From assembly GCA_021801265.1 (NCBI GenBank), contig JAJYYE010000001.1:558001-622000 (forward strand): a stretch of 64,000 nt of DNA, given 5' to 3'. This document shows positions 18,101-27,209 of this stretch, one piece after another. The notes below the pieces were generated by a model, which had not been told where the DNA came from, made no database searches, and saw only the letters and a program-made list of their open reading frames with translations. The position numbers and the translations under genes were made by a program. The stretch is from Pseudomonadota bacterium (lineage in GTDB: Bacteria > Pseudomonadota > Gammaproteobacteria > Halothiobacillales > Halothiobacillaceae). How positions within the stretch are numbered: the first letter of the stretch is position 1; each line of letters starts with the position of its first letter.

Positions 18101-19588
18101 TTACGTGCCACAAAACGTGGTAAATGGGCCAAAACTTGCCGGGGCGGGTTCGGCGTATTGGGCGAATTCTGGGCGTTCATCAAAGGGGTTGGTGATGGCG
18201 GCGAGTAATTCGTGAAACGGGGCAAAATCATGCTGTTCGGTGGCGGCGGCCAAGGCAGCTTCGACTCGGTGATTGCGCGGAATAACCCGCGGGTTTACCC
18301 GATCCATCGCGGCGGCGCGTTCATGGGCGGGGCTGGTTTCTTGCCTTCTGCGTGCCAGCCAGCGGGCGAGCCAGTCGTCAAAATCTGCCGCATGATTCAG
18401 CAGCGCGCGCACGGGTTCCACGTCGCCTCGAACCGCCGTCGATAACCGTCGAAATACCAAACTGAAGTCGGCATCCTGTTCTTGCATGATGGCGAGCAGC
18501 CAGTGAATAAGCTCGGTATCGCCGGTATCTGTGGTGTTAAGCCCCAGTTTTGCGCGCATTCCTGTGAGCCAATGCGCTGAATAACGGGTGGGGAAAGCGG
18601 CTATCACGGCGTCGGCGAAGCGCAAGGCTTCATTCTCGTCGGGATGAATGAGCGGGAGCAGCGTTTCGGCAAGCCGCGCCATATTCCAGCGTGCCATGAC
18701 GGGCTGATTGTTGTAGGCATAGCGCCCTTGCAGATCAATCGAGCTGAACACGGCATGAGCCGAATACGCATCCATGAACGCGCAGGGGCCATAGTCGATG
18801 GTTTCGCCCGACATGGTGGTGTTGTCAGTGTTCATCACGCCATGCACGAACCCCACCTGCATCCAGCGTGCGACCAGCATTGCTTGCGCTTCGGCCACCG
18901 CTTCGAGCAAGCGCAAATAAGGTTGTGGGGAATCCGCAAGCGCGGGGTAATGCCGCGCAATAACGTAATCGGCCAATTGTTTTACTTTGTCGGTTTCACC
19001 GCGTGCCGCAAAAAATTGAAACGTGCCGACGCGAATATGGCTGGCGGCGACCCGCGTCAGCACCGCGCCAGGTACTTTGGCATTGCGCCACACGTGCTCA
19101 CCGGTGCTGACCGCCGCCAAGGCGCGCGTGGTGGGAATGCCCAGCGCGTGCATGGCTTCGCTCACCAGGTACTCCCGCAATACGGGCCCGAGCGCCGCCC
19201 TGCCATCGCCTCCGCGTGAAAATGGAGTGCGCCCCGAGCCCTTGAGCTGAATATCGCGGCGGCCATCTCGGCCCAGCACTTCGCCCAGCAGCATGGCCCG
19301 ACCATCGCCTAACATCGGGACAAAATTACCGAATTGGTGCCCGGCATACACCTGCGCCAACGGCATTGCACCGTGAGGCAGGTGATTCCCCGAGAAAATT
19401 GCCGCGCCGATTTCAGAATCGAGAGCGACTGCATCCAGCCCCAGTGCGGTCGCCAATGGCCGATTCAATACAATCAAGTGGGGCGCGGGCGCGGGCGCAG
19501 CCTGCGCCGGGGCATAAAAACCGTCCAGCGCACGCGCCAAGCTATGATCAAACTTAAAATGCGGCGGGTACGGGCTGGGGGTGGCCAT
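18101..19588 (-). CDS. selO: SelO (YdiU) protein AMPylase
   Basis: 495-residue pseudokinase-fold protein. SelO transfers AMP from ATP to Ser/Thr/Tyr of target proteins and helps redox homeostasis. The N-terminal region carries A-Q-V-Y-A-G-H-Q-F-G (about residues 79-88), the nucleotide-binding L-K-G-S-G-R-T-P-F-S-R-G-G-D-G-R-A is at about 115-131, and G-V-M-N-T-D-N (about 246-252) supplies the metal-binding Asn/Asp. The protein ends F-C-G-T, keeping the conserved near-terminal cysteine. The length is normal. The gene lies between repeat elements A1 and A2. Confidence 0.93.
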   Translation of the reverse strand: MATPSPYPPHFKFDHSLARALDGFYAPAQAAPAPAPHLIVLNRPLATALGLDAVALDSEIGAAIFSGNHLPHGAMPLAQVYAGHQFGNFVPMLGDGRAMLLGEVLGRDGRRDIQLKGSGRTPFSRGGDGRAALGPVLREYLVSEAMHALGIPTTRALAAVSTGEHVWRNAKVPGAVLTRVAASHIRVGTFQFFAARGETDKVKQLADYVIARHYPALADSPQPYLRLLEAVAEAQAMLVARWMQVGFVHGVMNTDNTTMSGETIDYGPCAFMDAYSAHAVFSSIDLQGRYAYNNQPVMARWNMARLAETLLPLIHPDENEALRFADAVIAAFPTRYSAHWLTGMRAKLGLNTTDTGDTELIHWLLAIMQEQDADFSLVFRRLSTAVRGDVEPVRALLNHAADFDDWLARWLARRRQETSPAHERAAAMDRVNPRVIPRNHRVEAALAAATEQHDFAPFHELLAAITNPFDERPEFAQYAEPAPASFGPFTTFCGT

Positions 19589-20073
19589 GGGTTTACCTTC
19601 AATAATGAATTGGAAATCCTGATGCCGCTCTGGTCTGATACGGGCACGTAAAATGACGGCATGAGGATTCGATCATTTTGGCACCGTATCGGGGATAAAT
19701 CCCTTGCTCTGACACCATGACATGCTGGCAGCCTGTCGGACTTAACGCAGTCCTACTGCAGAAAAGCCAGATTTGGCCCTATTTCCCCCTCTTGTTCGTT
19801 AAATGGCGCAACCATTCGCCTCAAAAGCGTGAAAAACAGGCCTCAAACGGTCTTTCCTTCGTGACGGATGGTTAAGTCCGACAGGCCGCCGGGCCAAGGG
19901 GGAGATGGGATCACTTTTACCGCAAACCATTTTACGAAATCGCTACAAATTAACCCTTGCCAATGGCGGTGGTGGATGAATACTGATGGCCTGTGGCCAG
20001 CAGGCAGGTGACATTTCCCCCCAGCCTGCGGGCCCAGTCTCACGCTCAATCAATCACAACCCAAGTTAATTAT
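19589..20073. other. Divergent gap between selO and the antiporter gene
   Basis: 485 bases. Contains a short palindrome GGGGAT-AA-ATCCC (19691-19703), repeat A2 (19727-19890) and the unassigned leader of the antiporter. An in-frame ATG at 19993 upstream of the antiporter is judged too early because the family N-terminus starts at 20074. Confidence 0.5.
19727..19890. repeat. Repeat element A2, 164 bases, 20-bp terminal inverted repeats (MITE-like)
   Basis: The left end GGCAGCCTGTCGGACTTAAC (19727-19746) is repeated inverted at 19871-19890 with one mismatch. The interior has no open frame and matches A1 (17812-17976) along its length. No target duplication could be seen. It is the better preserved copy and lies just upstream of selO. 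Confidence 0.8.
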
Positions 20074-21381
20074 ATGACTCATGCACAATGGTTTTTGCTC
20101 GTCGGCGGGCTGCTGCTCGCGATGGGGTTGACGTCGTCGGTACTCAAGCGTTTGCCAATTACCCCTGCCATTATTTATCTGGCGGTAGGTATTTTGATCG
20201 GCCCTTCGGGTTTGAACGTGTTTCATTTTAACCCGCTCAAAGATTCAGCACTGTTGGAGGCACTGACTGAAGTGGTGGTGCTGATTTCGCTGTTTTCTGC
20301 CGGCGTTAAAATGCCGGTACCGTTCAAGATCAGCCGCTGGCGCGCACCGATCATGTTGGCCACGGTATCCATGGCGGTGAGTGTCGGTTTGGTCGCGGCA
20401 TTTGCCTATTTCGTGATGGACTTACCCTTGGGCGCAGGCGTTTTGCTGGGGGCGATTTTGGCGCCTACCGACCCGGTGTTGGCAACCGATGTGCAAAGCC
20501 GCCATCCGGGCGATCGCGACCGGCTGCGCTTTACGCTGACGGCGGAAGCGGGTATGAATGATGGCAGTGCGTTCCCGTTTGTGATGCTGGGCTTGGGGTT
20601 GCTCGGTTTACATGATCTCGGCGATGATGGCTTGCACTGGTTTTGGGTCGATGTGATTTGGGCCACGGTGGCCGCCATCGCCATCGGCGTAGCCAGTGGC
20701 GCAGCGCTGGCGTGGGCCAGCTTTAAATTACGCAATGGGCCTAACCGCCATGAGTTGATGGATGATTTCCTTGGCTTGGGGTTAATTGGTGTGGTTTATG
20801 GCCTGTGCGTGGTGGCGTATGCCTGGGGGTTTCTGGCGGTGTTTTTTGCGGCCGTGGCGCTGCGTCAAACCGAGCTTAGGCTGAATGGCATGCTGCTGCA
20901 TCGACCGCTTGCGTCCGAGCATGCACACAGGGTGAGCGCAGGTTCGACCGAGCATTCAACTCATGGGGCCGCAATGGAATCGCTGCCGACGGTCAGCGGC
21001 GGCTCGCTGGTATTTAAGGAGCATCTGGAGCGGTTATCGGAAGTGATTCTGATTCTGTTAGTGGGTGGCACACTGTTTCAAAACTCGTGGAATTGGCGGG
21101 TGGTGGTGATGGCGATGTTCTTGTTCATTGTGGCGCGGCCGCTCAGCGTGATGATTGGCCTGCTGGCGAGCCGCACGGCGTGGCGCGCGCGCGGTATGAT
21201 GGGTTGGTTCGGGGTGCGCGGCATCGGTTCGTTGTATTATTTGATGTATGCCATCCAGCACGGACTGCCTCAATCCACGGCCCTGACGCTGATCCAGTTC
21301 ACCTTGATTGCGGTGACACTATCGATCATCGTGCATGGCGTCAGCGTCAAGCCGATGATGAACCGCTTTGCACAGCGGTAA
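20074..21381 (+). CDS. CPA1-family cation/proton antiporter
   Basis: 435-residue polytopic membrane protein of the monovalent cation:proton antiporter-1 family. Key ion-site sequences are present: A-P-T-D-P-V-L-A (about residues 127-134) and A-E-A-G-M-N-D-G-S-A (about 156-165). The N-terminus has the I-Y-L-A-V-G-I-L-I-G-P helix. The family exchanges Na+ or K+ for H+ across the inner membrane; ion choice cannot be read here. A hydrophilic loop (about 280-325) separates the transport helices. The ATG at 20074 has only a weak ribosome-binding site. Confidence 0.87.
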   Translation: MTHAQWFLLVGGLLLAMGLTSSVLKRLPITPAIIYLAVGILIGPSGLNVFHFNPLKDSALLEALTEVVVLISLFSAGVKMPVPFKISRWRAPIMLATVSMAVSVGLVAAFAYFVMDLPLGAGVLLGAILAPTDPVLATDVQSRHPGDRDRLRFTLTAEAGMNDGSAFPFVMLGLGLLGLHDLGDDGLHWFWVDVIWATVAAIAIGVASGAALAWASFKLRNGPNRHELMDDFLGLGLIGVVYGLCVVAYAWGFLAVFFAAVALRQTELRLNGMLLHRPLASEHAHRVSAGSTEHSTHGAAMESLPTVSGGSLVFKEHLERLSEVILILLVGGTLFQNSWNWRVVVMAMFLFIVARPLSVMIGLLASRTAWRARGMMGWFGVRGIGSLYYLMYAIQHGLPQSTALTLIQFTLIAVTLSIIVHGVSVKPMMNRFAQR

Positions 21382-21432
21382 AAGTCACCCTGTTCACCAT
21401 CCTGTTAAAGCAAAACCGAAGGAGATTTAAAC

Positions 21433-21663
21433 ATGAGCGATAGCGCGCAGGCCATACTTGAAGGCGTGATGAAAGCCGCCATTGATGCCGCACGCCAGCT
21501 GGCTGATGCCGCGGCGGCGGGTGATGCGTTTTCTCAAGGGGAGATCATGGCCTATTACGATATGCTCGATGTCATCAAAGAGCAGGCGGAGCTCGCGGGC
21601 TTGGTGTTTGAAGATCAAGTGCTGACCGATTTTGACCCGGACGAACTGCTGCCCGACGCATAA
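21433..21663 (+). CDS. Small acidic protein of unknown function
   Basis: 76 residues with a strong ribosome-binding site (AAGGAGA, 8 bases before the ATG). It is rich in Ala, Asp and Glu, probably all-helical, with no signal peptide, cysteine or membrane segment. It sits between the antiporter and an exported thioredoxin-like gene on the same strand, with short gaps, so it is probably co-transcribed. I do not recognise a family. Confidence 0.65.
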   Translation: MSDSAQAILEGVMKAAIDAARQLADAAAAGDAFSQGEIMAYYDMLDVIKEQAELAGLVFEDQVLTDFDPDELLPDA

Positions 21664-21702
21664 TGAGCCAAATAAAAACAATCCAAACCACAGGGAATTT
21701 CC

Positions 21703-22305
21703 ATGAAAATCAAAATCCTGAAACCAAATCCGCGAATCAGGCGCCCGTTGCTGGGGTTGGGGTTGGTATTGCTTTTTGCCCAGTTCAGTGGGTTGCCCGC
21801 CCAAGCGAGCGCACCGGAAGCGGAAGGGGGCGATGGCGGCGTTGCCATGATCGGCAAGGTGGCTTTTGTGGATCACCTCCTCAACCTGCCTGCCGATTTT
21901 GCGGTGATGCGGGAAAAACACATCCCCATGATGATTTTCTTCCACGCGAGCTATTGCGGCTATTGCAACATGGTGGACGATCGCTTCCTGATTCCCATGC
22001 GGCTCGACCCTGAGTTCCAGAACCGCCTGCTGATTCGACGCGTGAAAATTGATTCCGATACCAAATACATCGGGCTCGATGGGCAAACCCATGATTACCC
22101 GTATCTGGCCAATAAACTCGGCGTGCGCGGTGTACCGTACATCTTGTTTCTGGCGCCCGATGGCTCGCGCATTACTTCAATCCAAGGCACCGCCTACGAC
22201 TATTACGGTTATTACTTAAGCCAAGATATCAACCTCGCCACCGATTGCGCCAAAACCCCTGGCCAAAGCAAATGCGATGGCCGCAAGGATGGACCGGGGT
22301 TGTGA
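21703..22305 (+). CDS. Exported thioredoxin-fold protein (SoxW/DsbE-like)
   Basis: 200 residues. A basic N-terminus and hydrophobic stretch (about residues 14-35) form a signal peptide or anchor. The thioredoxin active site is A-S-Y-C-G-Y-C (C85 and C88), and the cis-proline loop G-V-R-G-V-P-Y-I-L lies downstream. This class of periplasmic thioredoxin-like protein reduces or oxidises thiols; SoxW-type members maintain thiosulfate-oxidising proteins, but no sox gene is in the window, so that link is only suggestive. Two further cysteines near the C-terminus are unusual. Confidence 0.8.
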   Translation: MKIKILKPNPRIRRPLLGLGLVLLFAQFSGLPAQASAPEAEGGDGGVAMIGKVAFVDHLLNLPADFAVMREKHIPMMIFFHASYCGYCNMVDDRFLIPMRLDPEFQNRLLIRRVKIDSDTKYIGLDGQTHDYPYLANKLGVRGVPYILFLAPDGSRITSIQGTAYDYYGYYLSQDINLATDCAKTPGQSKCDGRKDGPGL

Positions 22306-22460
22306 CTCATCCATTGCAAAAAGCCCCGTTCGAGAGGCTTGTGCGGTGAGTGTGTCTTTGCTTCACTGATGTGGCGATAGGTTAAACAGCCTCGTCGTTT
22401 TACACAGACTCGAACATCGATTGGTGGCGTTTTATGCGTTGATTCTGGCTGTTTTTTGCA

Positions 22461-23810
22461 TCACGATTCAAAGAACGTGCGAGGCAACCAGCGCGCCAAT
22501 TCTTGCTGGGTATTTTCCCAATCATGAGGCGGAGTTGGTTCAAGCGCGTAGCAGGCCGCATCCAATGCCCGTAACGCGGCCATAAAACGCGGGTTGGGCG
22601 CGCGATGAATCATGCCGTTGATGCTGGATTCGCCCGTGACTTCCCGTAGGGCGTGTACCATCTCCAATGGGGTTTGGCATAGCGATAACTTCTGTTGGGC
22701 CGTGTGATGACGCTGGCGTCGCGCCATGCGCCGCCAAACATCCGTAAGGGCAAAGCCCAAACCGTACAGCAGCAATGTTCCGACCAGGGCTCGCCACCAC
22801 CAATAGCGTAGCGCTTGCCACGCACGGGCGCTCGCCGGAGCTGGCCATTTCACGCTTTGCGTGGGCAGTTCGGCAAAACGTAACGTACGGCCCGGCTCAG
22901 CGCTGTGGCTGTCGATAAACGGCAAGCGCAGCGCGGGCAAGCGGCCCTTGGTGGCGTTTTGGCCTTGCGGGTCAGGTAGGATGGGGATGCGGATATCAAA
23001 GGTTTGCGCCAGTACATCATCCCTGGGTACGGGCTGGGTAGGCGATAAGCGAATCTCGGCATCGCCAAGCGCTAGGGCGGAGTCGCCCAGCAGTTGCTCA
23101 TCGAAAATTTGCTTGAGCGCATGTTCGGTTAAGCCGCGCCCGCTCACCTGTAAGCGCCAATCCACGGGCTGCCCAGCGACAAGCGAGGGCAAGGGCGCTT
23201 GGGTTATCGTCAGCGCGGGCGATACGGGCACATACTCCGGCCAAAAACCCGGCAGTGGTCGCACGGTTAAGCTGCGGGTGACGGGGATAAACGCATAGTT
23301 TGTACTCGCATCCCCCACTTCCCGGAAAGTCATCTCGGCGAATTTCAGTTCCAGCGCACCTGCTGAGAGCGGGCTTACCGCAAACTGATACACGCGCACA
23401 TTCGCCATGCGGCCGTCGATGGATTCCAGCCGCTGGGCAATGCTGATGCGGCGGGTATCGATGCTATCGCCATAGGGTCGATGTAAGGTTAATGAGGCGA
23501 TGGATTTATTTTTATCGGTGATGGTGAGCGTCACCAAAAAGGGGGCTCGGGTTAAGAACCCCTGCTGGGACGGGGTGATCACGGTGCGCACTTCTACCCC
23601 ATCGGGCAGATGGCCGGCGCCGAGGGGGCTATTCATATCGGTGATCGGCGCCAAGGGCGTAATCGGGCCAAAATCTTTCACGGTGCCGAAGGGCGTGGTA
23701 TTCAGCACCTTGGGCTGATTTTGTGGCGTCGGAATATCAAACGCCCAAGCGGCGTTTTGGCCTAATATCATAAAAAAGCCGATGAGCATTAAAAGCCGCC
23801 GCGCGTTCAT
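22461..23810 (-). CDS. BatD-like exported protein, last gene of the MoxR/VWA operon
   Basis: 449 residues: signal peptide to about residue 23 (A-W-A), a large beta-rich periplasmic part, one transmembrane helix (about 335-356, W-W-W-R-A-L-V-G-T-L-L-L-Y-G-L), then a basic cytoplasmic helical tail of about 90 residues. This layout and the gene position match BatD proteins of aerotolerance (Bat) operons. Sequence similarity to the best-known BatD is not obvious by eye. It starts with an ATGA overlap with the VWA/TPR gene. Confidence 0.6.
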   Translation of the reverse strand: MNARRLLMLIGFFMILGQNAAWAFDIPTPQNQPKVLNTTPFGTVKDFGPITPLAPITDMNSPLGAGHLPDGVEVRTVITPSQQGFLTRAPFLVTLTITDKNKSIASLTLHRPYGDSIDTRRISIAQRLESIDGRMANVRVYQFAVSPLSAGALELKFAEMTFREVGDASTNYAFIPVTRSLTVRPLPGFWPEYVPVSPALTITQAPLPSLVAGQPVDWRLQVSGRGLTEHALKQIFDEQLLGDSALALGDAEIRLSPTQPVPRDDVLAQTFDIRIPILPDPQGQNATKGRLPALRLPFIDSHSAEPGRTLRFAELPTQSVKWPAPASARAWQALRYWWWRALVGTLLLYGLGFALTDVWRRMARRQRHHTAQQKLSLCQTPLEMVHALREVTGESSINGMIHRAPNPRFMAALRALDAACYALEPTPPHDWENTQQELARWLPRTFFES

Positions 23811-25711
23811 GGCGCGCTGCCCTGTGATCCGGCGGAGGGAACGGTGGGCCGTGTTGTGGGCGACTCATCAGACAGCGCGGGGCGGTGGTATGGCTGTTGT
23901 CCCAGCAGGCCATCGAGCAGCGGGGTGGGCGCATCCACAATGAGGTTCAGTTTGGCGCGGGCGCTGGTGGCCGTTCCTTCGTTCAAAACAAAGGGCGTGG
24001 TGGGCGCGCTGGCAGGGGCAGTCACCTCCGCCGTGCCTTGGGTGGCGCCGCTCGATTTTTGGATTTCTTGATCCATCTGGCTTTTGCTTGGGTCTTGATA
24101 ATAGCCGTAGGTGGCCGCCTGATAACCTTGAAATTTTTGGCCATTTTCGCTGTTTCTTGCCGCTGTTTGCCGCATTTTTTGCAAAATATCGCGGTTAATC
24201 AATGCGGCATCGCTTAGGGCCTGCGGCAGGGATTTTATCGATACCACTTGATTAAACGCATCGAGCGCGGCGGGGTAGCGCCCGGCCATGGTTAACGCGT
24301 TGCCGAGGTTAAACACAGCCAGAGCCGATTGCATGGGTGTTGGCGCCTGCCACACCGCCACTTGGAGTTGATCAACCGCATACGCGTAATCCGCTCGCCG
24401 AAACGCCGCCATACCCGCCCCCAATCGGGCATCAAAACCCTTGGCGGCGGCAAAGGCCACTTGTGCCTCGGCGTAATTACCCCGCTGCAAGGCGGTATCG
24501 CCTGTTTGAATTTGCTTTTGATTCAGGCTGTGATTCAACCAAGCCTGCGATTCTGCCGCATTCGCCGGCGGCGGCTGGAGTAAACCGATGCTTAGCGTTA
24601 CCCCAAAAGCCAGCCCCAGCGTTGACGAAGCCACACGAGTGCCCCCCCCGCGCCACAACAACAAGACGCCCGCCGTGAGCAGGCAGAGCCAAGCCAAAAG
24701 TAACGGCAAGGCATAGAGCGAGCGGGTTTGGGTCGCCGCATTCATTTGGGGTGGTCGATTCGGCAGGGCATCAATCGCTTTTTGAATGTCGGTCACATCG
24801 GTGGGCAGGGTGCGGGTTTGTGCGGCAAAACCGCCCGTGAGCCGCGCCAGTTCGGCCACCCGTTCGGGGGCGGGGATGCTTTCGATGATTTGTTCTTCAG
24901 CCGTTTTCATCGGCAGCCCGGCTTTGAGCAGTGGACCGCCGTTGCCTGCCACGGTGAGCGCGATTAAGCGAATATCAGCCTTTTTAAGTGCCTCGGCGGC
25001 CGCCAACTGCCGACTACCCAGCTCGCCGGTGAAGCTCGCCGCATCGCCACTCGTGAGCCACACCACCGCGCCCCCGTACATCGGCGGCATTTGCGCAATC
25101 CATTCAAAAGCCGCATCGGGGCGGGGCGCCACCAAGGGATGTTGCAACGCCCCGATTTGATTGAGGAAAAACGGCAATAAGGTGGGATCAGCGGCGGGGG
25201 GAAGCAGCAAGCCTGCCGTATCGGTTTCGATCATCAACCCCAGCCGCCGATCCGGCAGGGCTTTGGCGAGTAGGCCGACCAGCGCCACGGCGCGGGCTTG
25301 GCGATTGGGGCTCACATCGGCAACGCTCATGGCGGCCGTGGTATCCACCAAAAATAGCACCGGCGGGCGGGTCTGGATTTGATCGTTCGCCGCTTTGGGC
25401 ACGCGTGGATCGGCCAAACTGAAAGTTAAGCCAAGCCAAAACCCCACCATCAGCCCCCACAGGACGCGCCGCCGCCAAGCCGATTCCTGTTGGCTTTGAC
25501 GCACCAACGCCCAGGGGCGCAACGCTGCATCGGCGTAATGCAGCAATCGTTGCCGAGCATTGAGCCGCCACGCGAGTAGCACCAGCGGCAACACAAGCAG
25601 GAGCAACCACCTAGGCTCGGCTAGCTGCGGCCAAGTCAGCGGTGTCTGGGAAAGCCACACGGCGACATCGTGCAAGCCGAGAACAGAAAAGATCGCCGCC
25701 AGCGGATTCAT
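23807..25711 (-). CDS. VWA-TPR membrane protein (BatB/BatC-like fusion) with degenerate MIDAS
   Basis: 634 residues. Two N-terminal transmembrane segments (about residues 34-50, 84-100) precede a von Willebrand A domain (about 117-310). Further hydrophobic segments (about 335-385) lead to tetratricopeptide-like repeats (about 400-500, for example D-T-A-L-Q-R-G-N-Y-A-E-A-Q) and a low-complexity Ser/Thr/Ala tail. The metal-binding D-x-S-x-S motif is replaced by D-T-T-A-A (from D123), so metal-dependent ligand binding may be altered. It looks like the BatB and BatC functions in one chain. Starts and stops overlap neighbours by ATGA. Confidence 0.78.
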   Translation of the reverse strand: MNPLAAIFSVLGLHDVAVWLSQTPLTWPQLAEPRWLLLLVLPLVLLAWRLNARQRLLHYADAALRPWALVRQSQQESAWRRRVLWGLMVGFWLGLTFSLADPRVPKAANDQIQTRPPVLFLVDTTAAMSVADVSPNRQARAVALVGLLAKALPDRRLGLMIETDTAGLLLPPAADPTLLPFFLNQIGALQHPLVAPRPDAAFEWIAQMPPMYGGAVVWLTSGDAASFTGELGSRQLAAAEALKKADIRLIALTVAGNGGPLLKAGLPMKTAEEQIIESIPAPERVAELARLTGGFAAQTRTLPTDVTDIQKAIDALPNRPPQMNAATQTRSLYALPLLLAWLCLLTAGVLLLWRGGGTRVASSTLGLAFGVTLSIGLLQPPPANAAESQAWLNHSLNQKQIQTGDTALQRGNYAEAQVAFAAAKGFDARLGAGMAAFRRADYAYAVDQLQVAVWQAPTPMQSALAVFNLGNALTMAGRYPAALDAFNQVVSIKSLPQALSDAALINRDILQKMRQTAARNSENGQKFQGYQAATYGYYQDPSKSQMDQEIQKSSGATQGTAEVTAPASAPTTPFVLNEGTATSARAKLNLIVDAPTPLLDGLLGQQPYHRPALSDESPTTRPTVPSAGSQGSAP

Positions 25712-26685
25712 GCGCTGCTCCCTTGCTCGCGCTGCAACAGGGCTTGCGCCAGTAGCATCAACCCGGCGGCCAAAATTAGCCAGAGGCCAAAGAGGGGCAT
25801 ATGGCGGCGCTCCGTCGGCAGGGCGCTGTGCGGCGTTTCACTCAAGGCAATTTGATCGGTCACTACGTGCATGGCCGCAATATCCCCCGCCAAAATAGGC
25901 TTGCCTCCGGTTAAATCGGCCAGTTGTGCGAGGCTTGGTTGGCCATCATCCGGTATGCTGCCCTTGGGGGCCAGGTTTACGGTAAAAACATGAATGTTAT
26001 ACGCGCGCGCCATCGCCAGTGCCTCGGCAGGCGTCATGAGGCCGCCCGTGCTAAAACCATCGGTCCAGACCACCAGCAACGGCGCAGGTTGCCCCGCCTG
26101 ACTGTGCGCACTGATGGTGCGAATCGCCATCGCCAGCCCATCACCCAAGGCGGTATCACTGCCGTTAATGCCCGCGCGCAGTTGGTTCACCCAGTAATCG
26201 AGCACGGCATGATCGTGCGTCATCGGGATTAATGTACCCGCCGAATCGGTGACGACAATCACCGAAAACCGGTCCTGCGGGCGGGCGTTGATAAAGCGCA
26301 GCAACCCCTGCTTCATGGCATCGATGCGAGCGATAAATTGTCCCTTCTCGGCGGGAAAATCTTCCGCCTGCATGCTGGGGCTGGCATCCACCACGAGCAA
26401 AATCGACCGCGCGGGCGGCAGTGCAGGTATCCAGTCGCCTTCCCAGATGGGGTTACTCAACCCGATCACCAGCGCGGCGAACGCGCCCAACCATAAAAAT
26501 GGCACGAAACGGCTGATGCGGGCGGGCGGGCCTAGGGGGATATCGGTGCCATCGATGAGCGGATGGCGCAACATCATCGCCGTCGGCCGCCTGGCAAGAT
26601 ACCGCTTGAGCGGCATAATGAGCCAGGGTAACGGCAATAGCGCCAGCAGCCACCCAGGTGAAGTCAGCACGAGCGGCCAGTTCAT
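25708..26685 (-). CDS. VWA-domain membrane protein (BatA-like)
   Basis: 325 residues. Transmembrane helices lie at about residues 8-25 and 60-79, then a von Willebrand A domain with an intact MIDAS D-A-S-P-S (100-104) and the later T-D-G-F loop, and a C-terminal transmembrane helix (about 297-315). BatA-type proteins are inner-membrane partners of MoxR ATPases. The ATG at 26685 overlaps the DUF4381 stop (ATGA); a longer reading frame from 26835 lies within that gene and is not used. Confidence 0.85.
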   Translation of the reverse strand: MNWPLVLTSPGWLLALLPLPWLIMPLKRYLARRPTAMMLRHPLIDGTDIPLGPPARISRFVPFLWLGAFAALVIGLSNPIWEGDWIPALPPARSILLVVDASPSMQAEDFPAEKGQFIARIDAMKQGLLRFINARPQDRFSVIVVTDSAGTLIPMTHDHAVLDYWVNQLRAGINGSDTALGDGLAMAIRTISAHSQAGQPAPLLVVWTDGFSTGGLMTPAEALAMARAYNIHVFTVNLAPKGSIPDDGQPSLAQLADLTGGKPILAGDIAAMHVVTDQIALSETPHSALPTERRHMPLFGLWLILAAGLMLLAQALLQREQGSSA

Positions 26686-27209
26686 GAGGAAACCGCCTTG
26701 GGCGCAGCATTTGATGCCGAGTCGGCAATCCGCGTTTGCACCCACAGGGCCGACAGCAGCGCCTGCCAATCGGCAACATCCGCTTGCGCAGAGCCGAATC
26801 GCAAGGTATCCAACGTGGCGATATGAGCCTGCCAAGCCAAGGGCAGCCCCCGTCGATCGACTGCGGGGTACATCTTGAAATAGCGCGCAAGCGCCCCCAT
26901 CAAGGCGGCGCCGACCGGCTCGGGGAGCATCTGTGGTTCGCGCGTCATCACGCGTCGCAACCGATTAATTTGCCAGCGCAAAATAATGCCTCGCCAATTT
27001 CGCCACAGATAAAAACCGCCCCAGCCCAGCAAGATCAGCAGCACGGTACCTACAGCAACCCATTCGCCATGGGTGTGCAGCGCGGCGGTCATGGCGTGTT
27101 GGAATTGCTCTGCGGCGGGCGGCGGCATATTCATCCACACATCCACCAAGCCTTTGGGCGCGGCTTCGGGCAGGCCGCCCGGCGGATGCATGAGCCAGTC
27201 AGCATTCAT
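26682..27209 (-). CDS. DUF4381-family membrane protein
   Basis: 175 residues with a single transmembrane helix (about 50-68, V-A-V-G-T-V-L-L-I-L-L-G-W-G) followed by an Arg-rich cytoplasmic segment and a helical domain. Its position between DUF58 and VWA genes, and its size, fit DUF4381. No enzymatic motif is visible. It overlaps its neighbours by 4 bases on each side. Confidence 0.75.
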   Translation of the reverse strand: MNADWLMHPPGGLPEAAPKGLVDVWMNMPPPAAEQFQHAMTAALHTHGEWVAVGTVLLILLGWGGFYLWRNWRGIILRWQINRLRRVMTREPQMLPEPVGAALMGALARYFKMYPAVDRRGLPLAWQAHIATLDTLRFGSAQADVADWQALLSALWVQTRIADSASNAAPKAVSS

